DNA of 64,000 nucleotides from Phorcus lineatus (Eukaryota > Mollusca > Gastropoda > Trochida > Trochidae), in the NCBI GenBank assembly GCA_921293015.1, contig OV121089.1, forward strand, positions 42,456,520 through 42,520,519. Direction: 5' to 3'. Below the pieces are notes generated by a model, which saw only the letters and a program-made list of their open reading frames with translations, was not told the DNA's origin and ran no database searches. This document shows positions 46,350 through 56,510 of this stretch, in pieces. A program made the translations under genes and the position numbers. The stretch's first letter is position 1; every line of letters begins with the position of its first letter.

Positions 46350-48901
46350 GAAACGTAGGTAAAAAGTAGATGAAAATACCTGCACCCTCTATATAGTAAA
46401 GTAGATGAAAAATACCTGCACCCTCTATATAGTAAAGTAGATGAAAAATACCTGCACCCTCTTTGAAGGAAAGTAGATATAAAATACCTGCAACCTCTTT
46501 GAAGGAAAGTAGATAAAAAATACCTGCATCCTCTATATAGTAAAGTAGATGAAAAAATACCTGCACCCTCTATAAAGGAAAGTAGATGAAAAATACCTGC
46601 ATCCTCTATATAGTAGAGTAGATGAAAAATACCTGCACGCTTTATATAGTAGAGTAGATGAAAAATACCTGCACGCTTTATATAGTAGAGTAGATGAAAA
46701 ATACCTGCACCCTCCATATAGTAAAGTAGATGAAAAATACCTGCACCCTCCATATAGTAGAGTAGATGAAAAATACCTGCACCCTCCATATAGTAGAGTA
46801 GATGAAAAATACCTGCATCCTCTATATAGTAAAGTAGATGAAAAATACCTGCATCCTCCATATAGTAAAGTAGATGAACAATACCTGCACCCTCCATATA
46901 GTAGAGTAGATGAAAAATACCTGCATCCTCCATATAGTAGAGTAGATGAAAAATACCTGCATCCTCTATATAGTAGAGTAGATGAAAAATACCTGCACCC
47001 TCCATATAGTAGAGTAGATGAAAAATACCTGCACCCTCCATATAATAGAGTAGATGAACAATACCTGCACCCTCCATATAGTAGAGTAGATGAAAAATAC
47101 CTGCATCCTCTATATAGTAGAGTAGATGAAAAATACCTGCATCCTCTATATAGTAGAGTAGATGAAAAATACCTACACCCTCCATATAGTAGAGTAGATG
47201 AAAAATACCTGCACCCTCCATATAGTAGAGTAGATGAAAAATACCTGCATCCTCTATATAGTAAAGTAGATGAAAAATACCTGCATCCTCCATATAGTAA
47301 AGTAGATGAACAATACCTGCACCCTCCATATAGTAGAGTAGATGAAAAATACCTGCATCCTCCATATAGTAGAGTAGATGAAAAATACCTGCATCCTCTA
47401 TATAGTAGAGTAGATGAAAAATACCTGCACCCTCCATATAGTAGAGTAGATGAAAAATACCTGCACCCTCCATATAATAGAGTAGATGAACAATACCTGC
47501 ACCCTCCATATAGTAGAGTAGATGAAAAATACCTGCATCCTCTATATAGTAGAGTAGATGAAAAATACCTGCATCCTCTATATAGTAGAGTAGATGAACA
47601 ATACCTGCACCCTCCATATAATAGAGTAGATGAAAAATACCTGCATCCTCTATATAGTAGAGTAGATGAAAAATACCTGCATCCTCTATATAGTAGAGTA
47701 GATGAAAAATACCTGCACCCTCCATATAGAAAAGTAGATGAAAAATACCTGCACCCTCCATATAGTAGAGTAGATGAAAAATACCTGCACCCTCCATATA
47801 GTAGAGTAGATGAAAAATACCTGCACCCTCCATATAGTAGAGTAGATGAAAAATACCTGCATCCTCTATATAGTAAAGTAGATAAAAAATACCTGCATCC
47901 TCCATATAGTAAAGTAGATGAAAAATACCTGCACCCTCCATATAGTAGAGTAGATGAAAAATACCTGCATCCTCCATATAGTAGAGTAGATGAAAAATAC
48001 CTGCACCCTCTATAAAGGAAAGTAGATGAAAAATACCTGCACCCTCCATATAGTAGAGTAGATGAAAAATACCTGCATCCTCTATATAGTAGAGTAGATG
48101 AAAAATACCTGCACCCTCCATATAGTAGAGTAGATGAAAATTACCTGCACCCCCCATATAGTAGAGTAGATGAAAAATACCTGCACCCTCCATATAGTAG
48201 AGTAGATGAAAAATACCTGCATCCTCTGTATAGTAGAGTAGATGAAAAATACCTGCACCCTCCATATAGTAGAGTAGATGAAAAATACCTGCACCCTCCA
48301 TATAGTAGAGTAGATGAAAAATACCTGCACCCTTCATATAGTAGAGTAGATGAAAAATACCTGCACCCTCCATATAGTAGAGTAGATGAAAAATACCTGC
48401 ATCCTCCATATAGTAAAGTAGATGAAAAATACCCGCACCCTCCGTATAGTAGAGGAGATGAAAAATACCTGCATCCTCTATATAGTAGAGTAGATGAAAA
48501 ATACCTGCACCCTCCATATAGTAGAGTAGATGAAAAATACCTGCACCCCCCCATATAGTAGAGTAGATGAAAAATACCTGCACCCTCCATATAGTAGAGT
48601 AGATGAAAAATACCTACACCCTCCATATAGTAGAGTAGATGAAAAATACCTGCACTCCCCATATAGTAGAGTAGATGAAAAATACCTGCACCCTCCATAT
48701 AGTAGAGTAGATGAAAAATACCTGCACCCTCCATATAGTAGAGTAGATGAAAAATACCTGCACCCTCCATATAGTAGAGTAGATGAAAAATACCTGCACC
48801 CTCCATATAGTAGAGTAGATGAAAAACACCTGCACTCTTTATATAGTAGAGTACTATATAGAGGGTGCAGGTATTTTTTCATCTAATTTTTACCTACGTT
48901 T
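46350..48901. repeat. 36 bp minisatellite enclosed by inverted repeats
   Basis: About 68 copies of the unit TAGTAGAGTAGATGAAAAAT then ACCTGCACCCTCCATA. The left border is AAACGTAGGTAAAAAGTAGATG then AAAATACCTGCACCCTCTAT. The right border is the same sequence inverted (48853-48901), so the array sits between ~50 bp inverted repeats like the ends of a transposable element. Bivalve 'pearl'-type elements with internal tandem repeats are a possible parallel, from general knowledge. The 36 bp period is a multiple of 3, so a 745-codon open frame runs through on the - strand with the 12-residue motif YYMEGAGIFHLL; I regard it as a by-product. Confidence 0.93.
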
Positions 48902-48904
48902 TAT

Positions 48905-50070
48905 TTACGATATCAAGTTCCTGTGCACTGACACACACAATTGCTTTAATTTGAAGTGTTCTTCTAAACTGCGCTACTGTTTGCATTGTAAGAAACCATA
49001 TGCCATATTGTACTTACAGAAATCGTGTGCAAGATAATTAGATATTTAGTCAGAAAACACAACCCATCCTTTGCTTGACGAAACAAATTCTAAAATGTGT
49101 GATTAAATTTTAAGTAAATTTGATGGGGATGTAGGATATTTATAAAAGTTGCAAAAACAATAGTGTCATGGTGTCTTTAATGGCATAAATATAACTCAAG
49201 TGGCACTAATCGATACCCCACTCGCTCACTTAGCAAATCCATCCATATGGAATGGGTAAACTTCCTGGCAGCGATCCTCTCCGGTATCGATAAAAACGCC
49301 GTTAACATTTACATTGCGTCTGTATTTATAAGATGTGGAGGATTGTGTCATGAAGACCAATGTTGGACCGATATTGATGTACTTAACCGAGAACCAGAGA
49401 TCTAGGTGACGGGGACGTCTATTATCGGCTGTATTGAACGATCCACTTTAACTCTTGCACTGCCATAATCGTTTCCCTAGTACAAAGTGACAACTGCGTA
49501 CTCCAGTTGTACTAACATTTATATCATTATCATAAGTATATTCATTTGTTTTCAGGAGACAAGGGAAACAAGAAACTAGCAACGCTGTTCTGATCTCTCC
49601 ACCATAAATAGTACTTAGTAGATATGTCAACTGTAGGTCATAGTTCAGTCGTAATGAATATTTATTTCTGACAAGCTTTAATAACATAATAATAAGGGTG
49701 TTATAGCGCACATATCCACCTCATGATTGCTCAAGGCGCTTTAGATATAAGATATGGTCCTATAACACCGTGACATAAAGTATTCAAAAATAATGTATCT
49801 GAGATTACAGGTAGAGTTTAAGTGAAAAGGGCTTACTAAAGAAAGCACTGGTCTGTGATTGTAAGAACAAAAAGTATCCTCTGCTCGTAACGGTGACGAC
49901 AATTCAAGTCAATAGTATCGCTATATATCTTTAGTGTCTTATCTATAAATCCACCGACAATGCTATGTCCACTTATAGTCATGAAACGATACAACTAAAT
50001 GTTTTAGTGAATCACTGAATTTCAACGATGCAAAATGGTTGATGGTAGATATACCCTGCCCTGTCCGTAT
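48905..50070. other. Gene-free stretch with a SINE-like trace
   Basis: Around 49698-49770 the sequence GTTATAGCGCACATATCCACC, then GCTCAAGGCGCTTTAGATAT resembles a short interspersed motif that I associate with marine invertebrate genomes (from memory, weak). ATCGATACC at about 49208 and GGTATCGAT at about 49282 form a small inverted pair. No genes were recognised. Confidence 0.3.
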
Positions 50071-50155
50071 TGGTCTAAAAGAGCCACTCCGTGAGTTGTT
50101 GGAGTCAAATATGCCAAACTTAATCAATGGTGTCATTTGATCGCGAAGTATCGAC

Positions 50156-50746
50156 GATTTGTTCCCACTTTGCCACCAGGCCACCAAGGATTAACCGGGA
50201 TTAAGATTAACAATGTTTATACGAGCACGGGGGTCGTATCAAATGCTGAACTGAGCTCACCCCTTAATAATATCCATCGTAGTCATTGAATACTGAAATG
50301 TTTTCACCACCTAGATAGATGTGAAACATGTTCACTCATAAAATTGGTGAGCGATTTTCCGTATTTATTGATTAACTAATTACTACTGATAAGTGATCAC
50401 TGTAGATACTGATATATAAGAAAGTTCAGATTAAGTCATTCATTGCAAAATGGCAAATGCACAGGTAGACACTCAGTTCATTCCCAACAACCGTGGTGGT
50501 AGAAGCCTTGTATATCAAGGTTATAAGTATCGTGTGAAGAGAACCAGAGGTACCAGCATCCACTGGAAATGTTGCATATCAACATGTCCAGCTACTATCA
50601 ACACATCCAACGACTACATCACGACAGTTAACAACATCCACAACCATGGTCCAAATCATAGCAAGATCGCGTTTGACAAGTTTTATTCATCAGTGAAGGA
50701 CATGGTTAAGGAGGACAGCAGATCGATTCATTCAATTTATCTTTCC
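50156..50746 (+). mobile_element. 591 bp insert with 8 bp target duplication, carrying a FLYWCH ORF
   Basis: The word GTATCGAC is present directly before (50148-50155) and at the end of (50747-50754) this segment, while copies 1 and 2 of the host element contain it once, intact. That is a target-site duplication of 8 bp, a length usual for Mutator-like and hAT elements. No terminal inverted repeat was found on the insert itself. FLYWCH fingers often accompany Mutator-like transposases, so a deletion derivative of such an element is the favoured reading. Confidence 0.7.
50413..50420 (+). promoter_or_regulatory. TATA box of the FLYWCH mini-gene
   Basis: TATATAAG lies 37 bp upstream of the ATG, at a normal distance for a transcription start just before the coding region. 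The context CAAAATGG at the start codon is acceptable for initiation. Confidence 0.45.
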
Positions 50747-50887
50747 GTATCGACTGTTACCAAAAAGAATCATTTTAAAGCTAATTGGTTTTGTACAGTG
50801 ACAATACGAAGGGAGAAAGTCGCAATTATGATCGAAAACCGGACAGTGTCGCGCGTCAAACAGCCAAACGTAATTTTGGAGACTTAA
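50450..50887 (+). CDS. FLYWCH-type zinc finger protein, chimeric 3' end
   Basis: A 145-codon ORF. Residues 20-70 form a FLYWCH/WRKY-GCM1-like finger: LVYQGYKYRVKRTRGTSIHW, then CC-x3-C (Cys41, Cys42, Cys46) and HNH (His64, His66). This fold binds DNA and is common in Mutator-like transposases and in FLYWCH proteins of invertebrates. Residues 1-99 come from the 591 bp insert; from residue 100 (VSTVTKK...) the frame reads into the host AAGAGCC element and ends there. No transposase domain follows, so the protein is a DNA-binding fragment at most. A TATA box lies 30-37 bp upstream. Whether it is expressed is unknown. Confidence 0.65.
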   Translation: MANAQVDTQFIPNNRGGRSLVYQGYKYRVKRTRGTSIHWKCCISTCPATINTSNDYITTVNNIHNHGPNHSKIAFDKFYSSVKDMVKEDSRSIHSIYLSVSTVTKKNHFKANWFCTVTIRREKVAIMIENRTVSRVKQPNVILET

Positions 50888-51134
50888 TAAAAGCCGCCAG
50901 GAGGTCAGTTTGGAGTTGATAGTGTTTGTATCCATGTAAACTGAACGTGTGATCTCCTCCTCTGTGCATTTATAAGGCTATTTTTAGATTTTCATGGAAA
51001 ACCAGTATTTGCCATATATATGTCTTTTGGACATGAAAAATTAAGATGTTTTGATTTAATATCATAACATATGTCATTTTGGTTCGTATCAAAGGTGAAT
51101 AATATGTTATGAAAATCACGGAGTGGCTCTTTAA

Positions 51135-54100
51135 GTACCAACAAAATGAAGTTTTAAAACTAAAAAAATGTCAACAAATAGGATTCTATCATCAAAATAC
51201 CTTGAAAGACTTATGTGTTCATGATGTACCATTAACGTTCCTGATTTGACACGGCCGAACACGCTATATCGCTGATCGAAAATCGCTGATACACAACTAT
51301 CATCTTTTAAATCGATATCGGGATTAAAAATTTAAAAAATTAAGACATTACTCCTTACTTATATAGGTTCGTAACCAGATGGTTTCATTCATCTAAAAAG
51401 TATTGGGCAGGAAGTAATATAAAAAGTGCTCCTGGCATCAGTGGGTTAATCTTACTGTTTTATCCATAGCTTAGCAACATGCTCCGTTGTCTCTTGTTGT
51501 TCGTCCTTTACGGAGCAAGGACGACTGTACATCTCACCGATAAAACTGTTCAAACAATATTTTTATGAATCTATTTTAAAAAATCAGAAAATCGGTTGAT
51601 GGCACTTATGTTGGCGGAAAACGGGAAACGCGAGACAGGTGTATGTTTCATGTATGTTGCATGTATTGGCTGTGTTAATATCAGTTTCCATAAAATCAAT
51701 AAAACAGTTCAATGTTCATAACATAATTTGTTAGGAGGACTGTTTATTATGTCTGATTATTCAATAAATGATTCCCAGACAAGTTTGGTTCTGAGATGGA
51801 GATGTTTATCGTTTTGATTGTCATTTTAGGTCACTGCATAATGAAGAATGAATGAAACTCTTTAATCTTCTCAAAGGGTCCTAGTTTGTAGGCAACGTCC
51901 TGACAAGTAGTGAATATTTGTTATTAAAACTAAATTCCGAGACGCTTCCAATACTTTGTTATATCAACCAACGAATAATTTCAAAAGGCTCAAACGTTTG
52001 AATGTGCTACGCATTATCGTCACTACAGAGATCACTGTCGCAGGATGGAAATCTAGGGAAAGTAAGTCTGATCGCGCCATGACGGAAATCTCAAACATAA
52101 TCGTCTCTTTCAGAGACACCGCCTGTGGTTACTGGTGTATAGCTTAGAAAAGAATGGAAATGTTCTTGTTTCGAATCTTAAATCAGCACCAGGTATTGAA
52201 AATTATATTTTTATTTTTTGAAAATTTGGGCAGAATACAATTCTTTTATCATCCTATAAATAAGTAAAATCAATATTCGAAACATCACGTAGAAATATTT
52301 CATACTCTTTACAAACTTATCAAATTGAGTATTTTACTCTCTGAAAGGTGAAACTTAATGAACAGTCGAGTTTTTATTGGAGTTTATGGTATACTTAAGT
52401 CTCTGTATACAAGTGCATCACTGTTCAATATTCGTTTGTTCAGTCATACGTATACATTGTTTTATAGATTATTTCATACCTTTTTTCATATCAACACCGT
52501 TATATATATATATTACATTTTTGCATGCGCCTTGCATACCCATGAAAGTGCCATGTTTTGAAAAATATATATAGAAAATGTTTTAATCTATTTCATTTCA
52601 AAAGTTTTTTTCTGTCTCAGAACTGACTGCATATTGGTGACATATTCTGTCCTCCATTTAAAAGGAAGTGCATGAACATATTTTTATCATATTTTATTTA
52701 CGTCGATGTTTAATTACTGAAGCATAGTGGGATGACACCGACGTCTTTCTTTAATGTACCAGGATAAACCCTCTGTAGTATGCATATTTTCCTGTAATTA
52801 GTATGATTTTCATTTCCATCAAAAACTCCTCGAGTAAACTTACTTTGTACCTAATATTTACTAAATCTACGCCATTATTTCTGCAACAGCAGTTGTTCAT
52901 TTGTATTTCAGTAATCACTTCGTGCCACAGCCTCTCTTCCCCTCTTATTGGGGATTCTCAATATTTATGCATGCATACGAACTATGACCTCTTCAAATCC
53001 AAACCGAGGCAGTAACCAGGTATTTTGAGGCATTTCATCTCTCTGCAATGTACAATCGATATGAAATTCGTTGCTCTCTGTGTGATGTTTTCACGCATAT
53101 AATTCGTTGTCAAATGCCCGTCTCAAAGGCTTATAGATTTATCCCGTGTTCTAAAAAATTTTTAAAAGTCTTTTATTCTGTATACATCATGGTCCAGCGA
53201 GCATCGCGACAGACTGTTGTTAAATCATACGTTATACGGGACACGGTATCGAGACATGTTTATCATAAAGGCGCAACTTAATAAACAAATTTTAACCGAG
53301 TGTTGCTTCTTTCAAGCCGCAATTATTTAATTACCTGAACATATTCTGTTTAAGTTGTGAGTGCTCTATTATTTCATTTGATCTTAATGCCCATCCAAAT
53401 CACTATACGACTCCGCAGGTAATACGTGGTTCATATTTTCGTTGATGACAATTGACTACTTTTCATGTTACATAAGTAAGCGGCATAAAGAAGGCGGGTT
53501 TAAAATTTCTTTTTCCGAAAAAAACCTCTCTTCTTTGTAAGATGCGAAAGGAATACAGATTGAAATATTTAAACATTACTTATATAAACATTTCGCTATT
53601 TCGCTTAGCAAAGACGCAGATGTATATGTAAAACATGTTTATTTAAAGCATAGTTCAAGATGATCTAAATTCCATACCTACATAAGAGGTTGATACACAC
53701 AGTAGCAGTAGTCAGATTTCGAAATGACATACACCGATATTTAACGAGGGATGTCCCATAAGCTACTAGTCTAAAGTAGACCACGACAGAAATGCAGCCT
53801 TAATGTTTTAATTTCACTCTTGGCATCTTTCTACCTTTTATTTTAGTGTCATGGTCCCAACTGTGTCCTAGCTATCATATAGGTACCATCTAAAACGTCT
53901 AATGATTAATAGATACATAACAGTATATTGGAAACAAAATATTTAAGTAAGTATTAAAGTGTAGAGGATTGGAAGACGTTCTCTGGAATGCATTGTGGAC
54001 GTTGATGCACACACTCATGCGATTTAACACTACATCTACATGTAATGAAGCTTCTACCAAAACAGCTTCTTTTAAGACGACTGCATCATAAGAACTTCAC

Positions 54101-55545
54101 TTATTGTATTGTTTTCACTTTCGCAGACCTGATGCAAAAGGTTCAAAGATAATTATCGTTTTATGTTAATTCTAGAAATATTTTGTCACGATGACTACTA
54201 CTCTGAGGAAAATAACCAGATCGTTAAGATATGTGATGTGAATATGCTAATGAGTCTGTTGAAAGACAAGAACGTTTCAGTACTTAGACAAAGAGAAAAT
54301 ACTTCGGAGGGCTACTAATGGTACATCTCTCACACACGCGCCAGTGTCTTGTAAGTATGAAAAGGGTAAAAATTGGTTTATAATGAACAAGGAAATACTT
54401 TGATTTATCCTTGAAATAACATGCCTATGCTCAACTGAAACAGTAACGATATGTCTTCACCTCGACCAGTGACGATTTAATATATTGTAAGTGGTCATTG
54501 GCCGGAACTACTTTCCTCTCTGTAAATAAATGAGGGTGTCTGCGTTTTGATACATTTAATGACATGGTTTTGCTTAAGGGGCAGCGCACGTTTCTTGAAA
54601 GATATATCACTTACAATGTTCCCTAGTTAACATTAGATCGTGCCAAATGTCATATCTTCAGGTTTTCAAGACATATCATTAGTCAACTCAATCATCCGTA
54701 GTCAAAGAGGAAATATTCAGGAATCAAGGGAAATCCACTGGCTGCAATTTTTGTATGAACATCGTGTAATCATCTAAGGTAGGGAAATGGATTAACCGCT
54801 ATGATATGCTTTAAAGCTGTTTCTTTTGATTATAAGACATCGTCTTGCAATATGAAACATTTACTTTTTATGAGATTACTAGTGCGCTTGTTTATCTTGA
54901 AAAAACGTGCTACTGCCCCGTACGATAAACAAAATGAAAAAAGATTTTGCTTAAAATGCCAGCTTGTTTTTACTCATGTGAGGTTGAGCTTGATATTTCG
55001 TGTGAAACCTCACTCATAGCATTCTATGAAATAAATCTGTATCTCTGTTTAGTCGTGAAACTTTATCTAACTAGATCACTGATTTGATTAAAAAAGTGAA
55101 TTGTTTGTGTACACTCACAATACAATACGTTAATTAAATACAGTTTCCTTAAAGGTAAATACCCAAGATATTTAACAATCATTTCTCATATAATTTTTTT
55201 TCAAGCATTTGTGAATAATGACAGAATTAAAATTTATTTTCAGTATTTTTATGTTAAGATTTAATTACTTTACCTAGTTTGGTGAGAAAAGATATGTGAA
55301 TAATTGCAGTATGTGCATTTATTAATTGCATTTAGAAGACTTATAAAACCATCTCAATGATTTTATACCTAGCTGGATAAACAGTTATGTAATTCAGTTT
55401 TAGCAGATTAATCCCAAACATTTCATGTCTTACTCCGCAACTTCACCATGCTAGATAAATAGATATATAACGAACAGAAAGCAGACCAATCCATAACACT
55501 TTTTGTCCGACTGCACGGCGTTACCTAGCTATATAGGTAGATATA
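51135..55545. other. Gene-free AT-rich stretch
   Basis: Around 51841-51910 a GAATGAATG word followed by AAACTCTTTAATCTTCTCAA may be another LINE or SINE tail in reverse. No coding exon was recognised in the rest. Confidence 0.35.
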
Positions 55546-55549
55546 TAGT

Positions 55550-56350
55550 GTACAACGGGCAGGTGCAAAGCTGCGCGCCGCTTACTTATCTATGAGGGAT
55601 AGACTTGTCAAAATGTCTTAGCAACTCTTTTGCTTACTCAGCAATATGTAGGTGGTCACGTGACCAACACTGAGCGCCCGAGTAGACAAAATGGGTCAGT
55701 AGGCCGATGACGTAATGCGGTACATTCGGTAGGAGAGGGAAACAGTACAAAGCAGGTGCTGTGGTACACTGATACATTTATACCTTGATAACGGAGAAAG
55801 GACAGCGCCTTGACATTGATACACGTGTAACTTCCAACATATATAATTATCTTTAAGAAATTGTAACAGTTGGTAAATTAGTCAATAGATTTAATAAATA
55901 ACATTTGAAAGTGAAATTAAGTTCTGTAGTATTGTTACAAGTTCACTAAAATTTAAGTTGTAATTAAATGAGTAAAGCGCGGTATAGCGAGGGGTACTGA
56001 AGCCAGAAGCAAGCTCGTTTCCAAATCAGCCACTGTCCGCAGGGCTAGCAACTATAAGGCCACGCGGGGTCGTTAGCCGAACACTGACCGTTCGTCGACT
56101 CGCGCAACCTATGACGTCATCGCGCGAGGCGGTCATCGCCCTGTGAGAGTTCTCATAATTCGTATAACGACCTTTTTGGTGAGCTGAGAGCGAAGCGGGT
56201 TGAATAAGCCGAGAAGTGATGTCAGAGTGGGGATGATCGTTATCAGGCTTCGTGTGTGCCACTGTTGACTGTAGCTACCTGCTCTCCCTCCCTCCCTCAT
56301 GTGTATGCCATAGACGCTATCGGAGAATGTATGGGAATACGGGCTCTTAA
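55550..56350. promoter_or_regulatory. CpG-rich promoter-like region
   Basis: Against very AT-rich surroundings this block is rich in CG dinucleotides. It carries the E-box palindrome GGTCACGTGACC (55654-55665), a half-perfect CRE TGACGTAA (55708-55715) and a perfect CRE TGACGTCA (56112-56119) next to CGCGCGAGGCGG. A CCCTCCCTCCCTC tract follows near 56287, and a possible donor AATAG|GTATGTT occurs at about 56360. This looks like the promoter and first non-coding exon of a gene, more likely reading rightward, but the gene body was not identified. A 78-codon open frame on the - strand (56026-56262) has no recognised homology. Confidence 0.45.
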
Positions 56351-56462
56351 CAGAATAGGTATGTTATCATTTGCCTATGTGCTACTATTCCATAACAGTT
56401 AGACGACTTTCAATGTTTGTATTGTAACGGTAGATGAGGTAGATTATAAAAGGTATCAAATG

Positions 56463-56510
<48 letters not shown>

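Larger units (their letters stand above)
50079..51131 (-). mobile_element. AAGAGCCACTCCGTGA element, copy 3, split by an insertion
   Basis: Both ends are present: AAGAGCCACTCCGTGA at 50079 and its inverse TCACGGAGTGGCTCTT ending at 51131, followed by TA. The outer parts (50079-50155 and 50747-51131) together make a ~455 bp element matching copies 1 and 2. Between them lies a 591 bp insert. This copy shows the true right terminal repeat that copies 1 and 2 lack. Confidence 0.82.

Noticed and set aside
46346..48583. A 745-codon open frame on the - strand with a 12-residue repeat (YYMEGAGIFHLL)
   Set aside because: The frame exists because the minisatellite unit is 36 bp and lacks stops in that frame. 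Other frames of the same array are also long and open, variants are not biased to silent positions by eye, and the array has inverted non-coding borders.
52358..53281. Several 62-77 codon open frames on the + strand
   Set aside because: The peptides are low-complexity and hydrophobic from T-rich DNA, without motif or splice support.
56026..56262. A 78-codon open frame in the CpG-rich block
   Set aside because: High GC content lowers stop frequency; there is no homology or splice donor in a fitting place, so promoter sequence is the simpler reading.
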